From assembly GCA_964598695.1 (NCBI GenBank), contig CAZRDB010000080.1, forward strand, positions 1 to 20,147: DNA of 20,147 nucleotides. Direction: 5' to 3'. This DNA is from CAZRDB01 sp964598695. GTDB lineage: Bacteria > Armatimonadota > Zipacnadia > UBA1398. The notes below the pieces were generated by a model. The model ran no database searches and had not been told where the DNA came from. It was given only the letters and a program-made list of their open reading frames with translations. Both the position numbers and the translations under genes were made by a program. Of the stretch, positions 7,588 to 16,355 are shown piece by piece (the first letter of the stretch is position 1; the number at the start of each line of letters is the position of its first letter).

Positions 7588-9429
7588 ATGAAGCGACACC
7601 TCGCTTATGCCGCTCTTGTACTCGGCTTGGTCCCAGTGCTGCTGGTCACGGCCGGCTGCTCTTCTGGGGGCGGGCTGTACGTGTCGAGTACGGCGCTCGA
7701 GTTCGGCGCCCTGTCGACCTCGCTGCCCCTCGACCTCGGGCGCGCGGGTGACACCGCCCTCACCTGGACGGTCACCTCGAACCAGGACTGGCTCCTGGTC
7801 TCGCGGCGGACCTCCACGAGCGCGGTCACCGATCGCCAGGCCCCCGGCCAGACCCTTCAGGGGACCGGCCCGGTCCAGCTCCTGGTGACCGTCGTGCGCG
7901 ACGGGCTCACCGCCGGCACCCACACGGGGACCCTGACCCTGAACACCTCGAGCGGCGACTCGACCGTCCCGGTCACCGTCAGCGTAGCCGCCGGGACGAC
8001 GCCGGTCGTCTCGGTCTCGCCCTCGGCCCTCAACCTGGGCTCGACGCTGACAGTCGGCACCTTCTCCGTGAACAACACGGGCGTCGGCGCGCTGACCTGG
8101 ACGGCCGCGGCAACCGATGCGCCCTGGATCACCTCGATCAGCCCCGACTCCGGCACCAACGGCGCCAACTGCACCGTGACCGTCGACCGGAGTTCGCTCA
8201 CCCCGGGCACCCACACCGGCGCCGTCACCGTCAGCACCAACGCCGGCGACGCGACCGTCACGGTCACGGTCACCGTCCCTTCGGCGGTCCTGAGCGTGCT
8301 GCCCACGGCGCTCGACTTCGGCTCCGAGGCCACCACGATGAGCCTGTCGATCCGCAACACGGGCGGCGGCGCGCTCGCCTGGACGGCCACCCCGTCGCAG
8401 CCCTGGGTCAGCGTCAACGCGGCCTCCGGCACGGGCGACACGATGCTCGCCGTGACCGTCAACCGCACCAGCCTCGCGGTCGGCGCGAACCACGCCCAGA
8501 TCGCCATCGCGGGCGCCGGTGGCACGGTGAACGTGCCGATCACGGTCACGCGGCCCGGCAGCCTCGGCCCCGTCGCCTATGTCGCGCCCTCGCTGCTCGA
8601 CTTCGGGACGACCGAGACCCAGAAGACTCTCACGATCCGCAACCTCGGCGCCGGCACGCTGATCTGGTCGGTCGCCATCCCGGCCGCCGATCAGCCGTGG
8701 CTGTCGATCGTCGGCGCCGCGGCGGGCAGCGGCGATGGCGCCGTCACCGTGGCGATCAACCGCGCCGCGATCACCGGCTCGGCCACCGGCACCGTGCTGC
8801 TCACCTCCAACGGGGGCAACTCCTCGGCCACCGTCACGGCCGAGGCCACCGCGGTCCCCGCCGTCACCGAGAGCACGCTCAGCTTCGGCAAGTACGACAC
8901 CACCGATCACGTCCAGCTCACCAACGTGGGCCAGGGCGTGATGGACTGGACCGCCGTCTCGAGCCAGCCGTGGCTGACGGTCTCGCCGTCGAGCGGGACC
9001 GCCAACTCGCAGATGCTCACGATCGAGGTGGACCGCACCGGCGTCGCCGAGGGCACGCAGGTCGGCGCCATCACGATCTCGGTGCCCAACGCCGGCTCGG
9101 TCACGATCGACGTGACGATGCAGGTCAACACCGCGCCCGTCATCGCGAGCCTGACGGCCGACCGGACCCAGGTCCCGCCGGGGGGCGCCGTTGTCTGCAC
9201 CGCCAACGTCACCGATGCCGACGACACGGCCCTGGTCTACACCTGGTCGACCTCGGCCGCGGGCGCCACGATCACGGGCGTCGGCCAGGCGGTCTCGTGG
9301 TCGGCCCCGGCCACCCCGGGCACCTACACCGTTACCTGCGTCGTGCGCGACACAGACGGGGCCTCCGATACCGCCTCGCTGACGATCACCGTCTACCCGA
9401 CCGGCTCGATCACCGTCCCGGTGGACTAG
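7588..9429 (+). CDS. Lipoprotein with five BACON-like domains and a C-terminal Ig/PKD-like domain
   Basis: This is an exported 613-residue protein. A signal peptide ends in a lipobox (LVTAGC, lipidated Cys24), followed by a Ser/Gly linker. Five BACON-type beta-sandwich repeats of about 90-105 residues follow, starting near residues 31, 139, 233, 330 and 426. Each shows the pattern 'L.FG ... L.W.....QPW(L/V)(T/S)V...SGT ... V.V.R..L..GT..G.(I/V)..(S/T).....V.V'. The final stretch (about 515-613) resembles PKD/Ig-like domains (PVIASLTADRTQVPPGG, TYTVTCVVRDTDGASDTASL). No catalytic motif is visible. BACON domains are non-catalytic modules often found in carbohydrate- or mucin-binding and surface proteins, so a scaffold or adhesin role is inferred. 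The ATG at 7588 was chosen for the ideal signal peptide and the GGGGAGAA 7 nt upstream. It is the first gene of a four-gene exported cluster. Confidence 0.85.
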   Translation: MKRHLAYAALVLGLVPVLLVTAGCSSGGGLYVSSTALEFGALSTSLPLDLGRAGDTALTWTVTSNQDWLLVSRRTSTSAVTDRQAPGQTLQGTGPVQLLVTVVRDGLTAGTHTGTLTLNTSSGDSTVPVTVSVAAGTTPVVSVSPSALNLGSTLTVGTFSVNNTGVGALTWTAAATDAPWITSISPDSGTNGANCTVTVDRSSLTPGTHTGAVTVSTNAGDATVTVTVTVPSAVLSVLPTALDFGSEATTMSLSIRNTGGGALAWTATPSQPWVSVNAASGTGDTMLAVTVNRTSLAVGANHAQIAIAGAGGTVNVPITVTRPGSLGPVAYVAPSLLDFGTTETQKTLTIRNLGAGTLIWSVAIPAADQPWLSIVGAAAGSGDGAVTVAINRAAITGSATGTVLLTSNGGNSSATVTAEATAVPAVTESTLSFGKYDTTDHVQLTNVGQGVMDWTAVSSQPWLTVSPSSGTANSQMLTIEVDRTGVAEGTQVGAITISVPNAGSVTIDVTMQVNTAPVIASLTADRTQVPPGGAVVCTANVTDADDTALVYTWSTSAAGATITGVGQAVSWSAPATPGTYTVTCVVRDTDGASDTASLTITVYPTGSITVPVD

Positions 9430-9490
9430 CTCGGAGGAACAGACCGGGCTTCCGGCTGCCGACACGTTACGAGATGGATGGGCGAACAAC

Positions 9491-11839
9491 ATGAGAAGAT
9501 GGATGCTCTACGGCGGACTTCTCGCACTCGCGCTCAGCATGCTGACCGTGCTGGGAGTGGGGTGCGGCGGCCAGGCCGGGACCACGCCGAGCGGCCCGGA
9601 CGCCTTGGGGAAGGGGTCGATCTCCATCTCGGTGGCCTGGCCCGAGGCGACGGCGGAGTTCATCCCATCGAACGCCCAGAGCGTGAAGGTCACCATCATC
9701 GAGGCGGCCACCTCCACCGTGGCGGCGACGCGGATCATCCCCCACGGCATGTTGGGGGCGACGGTGGACTCGCTGAAAGCGAGCACCGCGGGCGTCGCCT
9801 ACCTCGTGACGGCCAGCGCCTACCCCACCACGGACGCGACCGGCGTTGCGCAGAGCAGCGGTTCGGCAACCGTCACGCTCCACTCGGGCGAGGCGGCCAC
9901 CACGCCGATCACGATGGCCACGACCATCGCGAGCGTTGACCTGGTGCAGGTCGACAAGAGCGGCGCACCGCTCGCCGACGCGAGTGGCGACCCCTACACG
10001 CAGGCCACCGGATTCAACGTCAAGTGGCAGAAGTTCGGCTACGTCCTGCCCACGGCGAAGGACGCCGAGGGCAACACGGTCCTCGTCGCCGGCTGGCAGT
10101 GGGCCTCGTCCGACCCGAGCATCGCGACCGTCGTCTCCGACGTCGCGCGTGACGAACTGGACGTCCCGCTCCCCGGCGATATCCAGCTGGGCAAGCTCAC
10201 CGGCGTCGCGATCGGAACCCTCGATGTCACGGCCAGCGAGGTCGACACCGGCAGCAATGAGCAGGGCCTCGTCACCGTCCTCGGCCCGACGATGCGCCTC
10301 GTCGACGTGACCGAGCAGTACGCGGACGCCGGCTACACCGACCCGGGTGCGGTCACGCTCGTCGACCTCGCCTCGCTCGCCTTCGGCGCCGGCGACAGCG
10401 CGATCCCCACCCACTACCTCGAGGGCATGATCCTCGACGCCACCGCCGGCACCACCGGCCCGCTCTACACGCCGACCAGCAACCTCGTGCGGTACTTCTA
10501 CGTCCAGAACGAGGGCGGCGGCACCGTCAACTGGACCGCCGAGACCGATGAGCGCTGGATCACCGCGCTCACCCCGGACGGCGACGCCGCCGTGGCCTAC
10601 GAGGGGCCCGTGTACGGAACGGGGACCGACTTCACCACCCTCACGAACCCGTCGCGCTGCACGGTGACCACCACCCGCCTGGGCCTGTGCAACGGCCCCC
10701 ACTCCGGGTCGATCACCGTCTCGAGCAACGGCGGCATCGCCGGGATCGCCGTGACCACCGAGGTCGCCAACGGCCTCGCGGCCGAGGGCTGGCCCACGCT
10801 GGGCGGCAACCTCAAGCACACCGGCTACGTCGACGTGGCCGGGCCGGCCGTCGGCGCGCCCGCCTGGACCTTCACCACCGGCGACGACATCACGGCGCCG
10901 CCCGCGGTCGCCGAGGACGGGACGATCTACATCGGGTCGTGCGACGGCAAGATGTACGCGGTCGACCCTGACGGCGCCAAGAAGTGGGAGTACCCGGTGT
11001 GGTACCCGATCGACCGTGCGGGCGCGGCCATCGACGGAAACGGCGACATCTACTTCGGCGCCAGCTCCGGCATGGTCTACTCGCTCACGAGCGCCGGCGC
11101 GCTGCGCTGGAGCTACCAGATCACCGGCGGCGGGATCTACTCGACCCCGGTCCTCACCGGCACCGATCTCGTCCTGGTCACGAGCCACAACCGCAAGCTC
11201 TACGCCCTCCGCGCCGCGACGGGCGTCAAGGTCTGGGAGTTCGCCACGGGCGACATCATCTGGGCCTCGGCCGCCCTCGGCGAGGACGGCACCATCTACA
11301 TCACCAGCNNNNNNNNNNGCAAGCTCTACGCCCTCAATGCCGCCGACGGCTCGCTCAAGTGGACCTACACCTGCCCCGAGGTTCTGCGCGGCTCTCCGGT
11401 CATCGGCGCCAACGACATGATCTACTTCGCCAGCACCAACGGCCGCGTCTTCGCCGTGCGCGACATGGGCGACCGGGGCGACCAGATGTGGTACTTCTGG
11501 GGAACCGGCGCGGGCTATGACGCCGTCGCGCTCGGGCCCAACAACGATCTCTACGTCGGCATCGGCCACTTCTACCGCCTCGGCGCCACCAACGGCAACT
11601 GGGTGTGGGACGTCACCGCGGGCGGCACCGACCAGCAGTGGACCGCGCCCGCCGTGACCAACAACGGCGCTGTCTATGCCGGCGCCGGCAACGGCGGCTT
11701 CTACCGCTTCGATGCCAACTCCGCCGCCGGAACGGCCTACGGCACCGGCGGCGCGATCATCGGCGCCCCGGCCGTCGGCCCCAGTGGCGCGGTCTATGTG
11801 GGATCGGGAGACGGTAAGCTCTACGCGTTCGGCGGGTAA
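9491..11839 (+). CDS. Lipoprotein with Big2/BACON-like domains and a PQQ-type beta-propeller (contains N gap)
   Basis: This is an exported 782-residue protein. The signal peptide ends in a lipobox (VLGVGC, Cys25). The N-terminal part (about 30-150) is a Thr/Ala-rich beta domain of unknown family. It is followed by a Big2-like segment (WASSDPSIATV, then LTGVAIGTLDVTAS, about 195-255). A BACON-like domain comes at about 330-432 (NEGGGTVNWTAETDERWI, GSITVSSNGG). Residues 434-782 form a PQQ-like propeller whose blades repeat 'D-G-x-I-Y-(I/F/V)-G/A-S-x-(D/N)-G-(K/R)-(L/V/M)-(Y/F)-A-(V/L)' and 'W-x-(Y/F)'. These repeats resemble BamB and PQQ-repeat scaffolds; no quinoprotein dehydrogenase active site is seen, so a binding role is more likely than an enzymatic one. 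The 10-N gap at 11309-11318 falls inside a blade, but the frame continues on both sides. The ribosome binding site is weak. It starts 61 nt after the upstream lipoprotein gene, so an operon is likely. Confidence 0.85.
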   Translation: MRRWMLYGGLLALALSMLTVLGVGCGGQAGTTPSGPDALGKGSISISVAWPEATAEFIPSNAQSVKVTIIEAATSTVAATRIIPHGMLGATVDSLKASTAGVAYLVTASAYPTTDATGVAQSSGSATVTLHSGEAATTPITMATTIASVDLVQVDKSGAPLADASGDPYTQATGFNVKWQKFGYVLPTAKDAEGNTVLVAGWQWASSDPSIATVVSDVARDELDVPLPGDIQLGKLTGVAIGTLDVTASEVDTGSNEQGLVTVLGPTMRLVDVTEQYADAGYTDPGAVTLVDLASLAFGAGDSAIPTHYLEGMILDATAGTTGPLYTPTSNLVRYFYVQNEGGGTVNWTAETDERWITALTPDGDAAVAYEGPVYGTGTDFTTLTNPSRCTVTTTRLGLCNGPHSGSITVSSNGGIAGIAVTTEVANGLAAEGWPTLGGNLKHTGYVDVAGPAVGAPAWTFTTGDDITAPPAVAEDGTIYIGSCDGKMYAVDPDGAKKWEYPVWYPIDRAGAAIDGNGDIYFGASSGMVYSLTSAGALRWSYQITGGGIYSTPVLTGTDLVLVTSHNRKLYALRAATGVKVWEFATGDIIWASAALGEDGTIYITSXXXXKLYALNAADGSLKWTYTCPEVLRGSPVIGANDMIYFASTNGRVFAVRDMGDRGDQMWYFWGTGAGYDAVALGPNNDLYVGIGHFYRLGATNGNWVWDVTAGGTDQQWTAPAVTNNGAVYAGAGNGGFYRFDANSAAGTAYGTGGAIIGAPAVGPSGAVYVGSGDGKLYAFGG
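11309..11318. other. Assembly gap (10 N) inside the propeller gene
   Basis: Ten undefined bases interrupt a PQQ-type blade. Reading across them gives four unknown residues between IYITS and KLYAL. Sister blades have three at this place (for example S-CDG-K), so the true gap may be 7 nt, or the Ns may be a fixed-size placeholder of unknown length. Confidence 0.95.
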
Positions 11840-11851
11840 CGCCCGGACCTA

Positions 11852-11896
11852 CGCGGGTGGCGCACCGCGCACCCGTGAGGCCGTTCAGCCGGCCTC
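11852..11896 (+). other. Two abutting hairpins between the propeller and protease genes
   Basis: The first hairpin pairs CGGGT (11854-11858) with ACCCG (11871-11875). It continues inward as GCGC/GCGC (11860-11863 with 11867-11870) around an ACC loop, with one bulged G. The second pairs GAGGCCG (11877-11883) with CGGCCTC (11890-11896) around a 6-nt loop. Neither is followed by a T-run, so they are more likely a stability, processing or partial attenuation element than a full terminator. Confidence 0.5.
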
Positions 11897-11926
11897 GTTG
11901 GCGAGCGCCCGCTCGGCGGGCAATGT

Positions 11927-11932
11927 GAGGAG
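11927..11932 (+). promoter_or_regulatory. Ribosome binding site deciding the M6 protease GTG start
   Basis: GAGGAG lies 8 nt upstream of the GTG at 11941, which is followed directly by a signal peptide. Confidence 0.75.
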
Positions 11933-11940
11933 TTGGTATC

Positions 11941-14900
11941 GTGCGAAGGACTACGCTCTACGTCATCCTTCTCGCTGCTCTCGTCCTGGGGGCGTTCGGT
12001 CCACCCGCCGCAGCGCTGATGCCCTCTTCGGGCAACGTCACCGCCGTCGTCATCGGCGGCTACGCCTACAACGGCGGCTACGGCGAGACGGCGAAGTACT
12101 ACCGCGACATGCTGTTCGAGCAGGGCTACACCTCGAACAACCCGCGCGGCAGCCTCCGGGACTTCTACCGGGAGGCCTCGTACTACGACTTCTACGCGGC
12201 CGACGCCGCTCTGCCGACGCCCCTGTACTCGCGGCAGGGCCTCGACGTCGCCGGCGACGCCTCGATGTGGTACATGCACGCGAACGTCGCCGATGACGAC
12301 GATCCCGATCAGAACAGCGTGAACTGGTTCAACGGGACCGACATCGGCAACCAGCCGCGCGAGGACGACTTCCTGCAGAAGACGATCAGCGCCTCGCGCC
12401 TGAGCATGTTCAACCCGATGGGCATCGACTACACCGATCCGAAGTACGACATCGATAACGACGGCGTGATCGACTGCATCATCGTCTACTTCCCCTCCGA
12501 CCTGAACATGTCGCCGACGGGGGCCCACTGCTACTTCAACTATGGCTACACCGTCATGGGCCACACGGTCGGCGCGCTGATCGTTGCGCGGCAGGACCAA
12601 GGCGTGCAGACGATCTGCCATGAGATGGGCCACGCACAGGGCCTGCCCGACCTCTACGACTACGGAGGAACGGACCCGTCGTCCTCCGGTGTCGGCATCT
12701 ACGACCTCATGTGCTACCAGTGGGACGGCGCGCATCCGGGGCCGACCGGCAAGACCTCCCTCGACTACCTCGAGCCGATCGAGGTCCGGATCGTCGGTGG
12801 CCTGCTCCGCGTCAGCCACTCCGTGCTGTTCCCGACTCCCTTGACCGGCAACACGGTCGAGGTGACGCTCCGCCCGTACGCGATCTACCCCGACCTGATC
12901 CGCTGGCCCGCGACACAGGCCGGCGGCGCGTTCAACCCGAACAGCGATGAGTCGTTCTTCCTCTTCAACCGCCGCCAGATCGGCTTCGAGTCTCGGCTTC
13001 CGGGCCAGGGCATCCAGATCTGGCACGTCGACCCGAACGTGGGCAGCAACGAGTACGAGTGGTGGCCCGAGATCAGTGACGCCACCGAGACCCCCCACCT
13101 CTTCGCCGCCTGCGAGCAGGCCGACGGCCTGTGGGAGATCGAGCGAGGCATCAACAGCGGCGACGCCGAGGACTTCTTCGGCCTGACCGCCTCCACCCGG
13201 AAGTTCACCAGCGAGACGCGCCCCTCCAGCCGTGGCTACGGCCAGACCCGCTCGCTGGTTAACGTGGTCGACATGGAGGAGGACGGCAACGACTTCCGCG
13301 TCACCTTCAGCCTCCCGACGCGCAACATCACCGGCAACATCGCCCTGGGCGGCGTCGGCCTCGCGGGCGTCAAGGTCACGGCGACCAGCGTCGGCTTGAC
13401 GGAGCCCCTCGAGGCCTACACCGGCCCGAGCGGGAACTTCGCCTTCGCCGGCGTCTTCGCCGGCAGCTACACGCTCACGCCGGAGCTGAGCGGCTACAGC
13501 TTCACCCCGGCCACGCGCACCGCGGTGGTCACCAACGCCGACGTGCCCAACCAGAACTTCGTGGCCACCCAGCGCACCTTCACGATCAACGTCCACACCA
13601 CCGATGGCAGCGCCGACCTGCCCGGCGTAACCGTCAGCGTCCCTGGCGCCCCCACCGCGCCGGCCGTGACCGACGCGGGCGGTCTCACGAGCGCGACCGG
13701 CCTCACCGCCGGCAGCTACTTCGTGGTGCCGTCGCTCAGCGGATACGTCTTCACGCCGAGCCAGGCGCTCGTCACCTTCCCGCTGCCCTCGGACCCGGCG
13801 GCCGACCACATCGACCTGCCCGTCTTCGTCGCCTCGGCGATCTCGAGCATCTCGGGCCGCGTGACCGACTCGGTCTCCGGCATCGGGATCGAGGGGGGCG
13901 TCGTGACGGCTTCGCCCAGCGGCGACACCGCCACCACCCGTGCCGACGGCACCTACACGCTGCCGTTCATCCCGGCCGGCGTGGCGCAGACGGTCAGCGT
14001 GACGAAGGACGAGTACACGTTCTCGGCCGACCAGGTCGTCACCACCCCGCCGAGCGCCACGAACATCAACTTCACCGGCGCCCGCAACACCTACTCGGTC
14101 TCCGGCGTCGTCACCACGAACGGCGCGCCGCTCGCCGGCGTGACCGTCTCCGTCGGCGGCCGCACGGCCACCACGAGCGGCGCGGGGACGTACACGGTCA
14201 CCGGCCTCTACCAGGGGACCTACACGGCGACCGCGAGCCTGGCGCCCTACACGATGACCCCGGCGAGCCGCTCCGTGACGGTGGGCCCGAACGCCACGGG
14301 CGTGAACTTCGCCGCCGACGCTCCCGCCGTGGGCGCGTTCAGCGTGGGCGGACGCGTCACCCTGAACGGCGCGGGGCTGCCGGGCGTGCTCGTGAGCAAC
14401 GGCACCGCGCAGGTCTACACGAACGCGAGCGGTGACTACCTGTTCACAAACCTCACGGCGGGCGCGTACACGTTCACCCCGACGCTCGCCGACCACTCCT
14501 TCACCCCGGGCTCGGCCTCGGTCACCGTGGGCCCGAGCGTGGCGGATCTCGACTTCGCCGCGACCTCTACCTCCGTCGTGACCTACTCGATCGCCGGCCT
14601 CATCACCGTGAACGGCGCTCCGCTCCCCGGCGTGGAGGTCTCCGTCGGATCGACGACCGCCACCACCGGCGCTAATGGCGCCTACCGGGTCACGGGCCTC
14701 GCGCCGGGCGCCTATGTGGTCCGGCCCACGCTCGCGAACTACGCGTTCGCGCCGTCCACCCGGAGCGTCACCATCTCGAGCGCCGACGTCTCCGGCATCA
14801 ACTTCACCGGCACGCTGCTGGTCTACAGCATCTCGGGCCGGATCCTCGACGGCAGCACCTGGTCCGGCCTGGCGGGTGTGCTCGTCAGCGTCGGCAGCCG

Positions 14901-16335
14901 CGTCACCACCACGAACGCGACCGGCGACTTCACGCTCGGCGGGCTGAGCGGCGGCGCCTACACGCCGACCCTCACGCTCGCGGGCTACAGCTTCACGCCG
15001 ACCCCGACCGCCGTCACCGTCGGCCCCAGCGTCGGCGGCCTCTCGTTCACCGGCTACCAGGTCTTCCGCCGGACCTTCGCGGCGGGCTGGCAGCTCTTCT
15101 CGCTGCCGTGCATCCCCAACGACAACACCCTCGAGGGCATCTTCGGAACCGCCCCGACGGTCTACGCGTGGGACCCGGTGGCCCGGACCTACAACTCGAT
15201 CTCCGACCCGCTGGAGCAGGGGAGCGGCTACTGGGCGAACCTGCCCGGCGTGACCAACGTCGTGATCGGCGGCCAGGCTCTCACCGAGGACCAGTTCATG
15301 CTGCCGCTCATCCAGGGCTGGCAGCTCCTCGGCAACCCGTTCTCGACCCCCATCGACTGGAGCCGCACCCAGGTCGCCAAGGACGGCGTCGCCGTCACCC
15401 TGACCCAGGCCGCGGCCAACGGTTGGCTCCTCCCGTACGCCTGGACCTACACGGGCCGAACGCCGAGCCTGATCCATGACTTCATCCCCGGCGCGAGCCC
15501 GGTCGTCCAGCCGTGGCAGGGCTTCTTCGTCTATGCCGGCGCATCGGTCAGCATCATCCTCCATGCCGAGGACGGCGCCGCCGTGAGCAGCCGGAGCGTC
15601 GCGACCAAGGGTGGCTTCTCGATCCCCGTCACCGCCGAGTGCGCGGGCGTCGAGGATGCCGGCCACATCATGGGCGTCGCCCCCGCGAGTCAGGTCGGCG
15701 CTGAGGGCCTCGGCATCGCCGCGCCGCCCTCGCTCCAGAAGGACCTGGCCCTGCGCTTCACCCGCACGGGCTCGCCGGAGACCTACGGCGTCGATATCCG
15801 CGCCGACGGCGGCCGGAGTTGGACCTGGAACCTGCAGGTCACCAGTGCCCTCGCCCACCAGCCCGTGACCCTGACCTTCGGCGACATGCGCTCGCTGCCG
15901 CGGGAGTACGAGATCCTCCTCGTCGACAAGACCGCCGGCAAGAGCCTGTCGCTGCGCACGAACTCGAGCTACGTGATCGAGGGCGGCGGGGACGGCACGA
16001 CGCGGGACCTGACCGTCACCGTTCGCCAGGTCGGCGCCGGCCTGCGGATCTCGGGCCTGACCGCCGAGAGTCTCGCCCGCGGCAACTGCGCCATCGCCTA
16101 CAGCCTGAGCGCGCCGGCCGAGGTCACGGCACGGGTGCTCAACATGGCCGGTCGCGAGGTCGCGCGGATCTCCGAGTCGCGCCTGCAGGACGCGGGCGCC
16201 CAGACCCTCAACTGGAACGGCCGCAGCGCCGCCGGCAGCTCCGTCGCGTCCGGCCTGTACATCGTCGAACTCGAGGCAGTCAGCGGCTCCGGGGAGCGCA
16301 CCCGGGCCACTGCCCAGGTCTCCCTGGGACTGTGA
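11941..16335 (+). CDS. Secreted M6-family metalloprotease with seven tandem Ig-like repeats and FlgD-like C-terminus
   Basis: This is an exported 1464-residue zinc protease. A signal peptide (about 1-25, ending PPAAA) precedes an M6 (immune inhibitor A type) catalytic domain. The zinc site is H227-E-M-G-H231 followed by GLPD (third-ligand candidate Asp237). A probable Ca-binding loop, DIDNDGVID (170-178), lies upstream, and IYDLM (Met257) lies downstream, as in other M6 enzymes. Residues about 461-1040 hold seven carboxypeptidase-regulatory-like beta domains of 80-91 residues with the pattern 'G.PL.GV.VSVG....TT...G.Y..TGL..G.Y...P.L..Y.F.P....VTV'. Residues about 1049-1195 contain a two-lobed module with GWQLFSLPC and GWQLLGNPF. 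Residues about 1383-1464 match a FlgD-like Ig fold (GREVARI, LNWNGRSAAG, ASGLYIVELEA), often a C-terminal secretion or anchoring module. The GTG start has GAGGAG 8 nt upstream. It is the third gene of the exported cluster. The substrate is unknown. No separate propeptide is evident. Confidence 0.9.
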   Translation: MRRTTLYVILLAALVLGAFGPPAAALMPSSGNVTAVVIGGYAYNGGYGETAKYYRDMLFEQGYTSNNPRGSLRDFYREASYYDFYAADAALPTPLYSRQGLDVAGDASMWYMHANVADDDDPDQNSVNWFNGTDIGNQPREDDFLQKTISASRLSMFNPMGIDYTDPKYDIDNDGVIDCIIVYFPSDLNMSPTGAHCYFNYGYTVMGHTVGALIVARQDQGVQTICHEMGHAQGLPDLYDYGGTDPSSSGVGIYDLMCYQWDGAHPGPTGKTSLDYLEPIEVRIVGGLLRVSHSVLFPTPLTGNTVEVTLRPYAIYPDLIRWPATQAGGAFNPNSDESFFLFNRRQIGFESRLPGQGIQIWHVDPNVGSNEYEWWPEISDATETPHLFAACEQADGLWEIERGINSGDAEDFFGLTASTRKFTSETRPSSRGYGQTRSLVNVVDMEEDGNDFRVTFSLPTRNITGNIALGGVGLAGVKVTATSVGLTEPLEAYTGPSGNFAFAGVFAGSYTLTPELSGYSFTPATRTAVVTNADVPNQNFVATQRTFTINVHTTDGSADLPGVTVSVPGAPTAPAVTDAGGLTSATGLTAGSYFVVPSLSGYVFTPSQALVTFPLPSDPAADHIDLPVFVASAISSISGRVTDSVSGIGIEGGVVTASPSGDTATTRADGTYTLPFIPAGVAQTVSVTKDEYTFSADQVVTTPPSATNINFTGARNTYSVSGVVTTNGAPLAGVTVSVGGRTATTSGAGTYTVTGLYQGTYTATASLAPYTMTPASRSVTVGPNATGVNFAADAPAVGAFSVGGRVTLNGAGLPGVLVSNGTAQVYTNASGDYLFTNLTAGAYTFTPTLADHSFTPGSASVTVGPSVADLDFAATSTSVVTYSIAGLITVNGAPLPGVEVSVGSTTATTGANGAYRVTGLAPGAYVVRPTLANYAFAPSTRSVTISSADVSGINFTGTLLVYSISGRILDGSTWSGLAGVLVSVGSRVTTTNATGDFTLGGLSGGAYTPTLTLAGYSFTPTPTAVTVGPSVGGLSFTGYQVFRRTFAAGWQLFSLPCIPNDNTLEGIFGTAPTVYAWDPVARTYNSISDPLEQGSGYWANLPGVTNVVIGGQALTEDQFMLPLIQGWQLLGNPFSTPIDWSRTQVAKDGVAVTLTQAAANGWLLPYAWTYTGRTPSLIHDFIPGASPVVQPWQGFFVYAGASVSIILHAEDGAAVSSRSVATKGGFSIPVTAECAGVEDAGHIMGVAPASQVGAEGLGIAAPPSLQKDLALRFTRTGSPETYGVDIRADGGRSWTWNLQVTSALAHQPVTLTFGDMRSLPREYEILLVDKTAGKSLSLRTNSSYVIEGGGDGTTRDLTVTVRQVGAGLRISGLTAESLARGNCAIAYSLSAPAEVTARVLNMAGREVARISESRLQDAGAQTLNWNGRSAAGSSVASGLYIVELEAVSGSGERTRATAQVSLGL
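13321..15063 (+). repeat. Seven tandem protein-coding repeats (about 240-273 bp each)
   Basis: These are internal repeats of the M6 protease gene. Approximate starts are 13321, 13570, 13843, 14092, 14338, 14584 and 14824. Units 3 to 7 are 249, 246, 246, 240 and 240 bp and stay in frame. Units 4 to 7 are the most alike at protein level, for example NGAPLAGVTVSVGGRTATT in unit 4 and NGAPLPGVEVSVGSTTATT in unit 6. This suggests expansion by duplication. Confidence 0.8.
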
Positions 16336-16355
16336 CGTCGTTGGGAAGAGAGAGG

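Noticed and set aside
6967..9492. Upstream extension of the corA frame to give a 1212-residue protein
   Set aside because: The GTG at 6966 has a perfect AGGAGG and starts the protein at the family N-terminus; the extension runs antisense to the BACON lipoprotein.
10789..11839. PQQ-dependent dehydrogenase
   Set aside because: The propeller repeats are of PQQ type, but I see none of the quinoprotein active-site features, and the protein is a lipoprotein with extra beta domains. Scaffold or binding role preferred.
16087..16335. Flagellar hook protein FlgD gene fragment
   Set aside because: Only the FlgD-like Ig fold is present, as the in-frame C-terminus of a secreted protease. No flagellar genes lie nearby.
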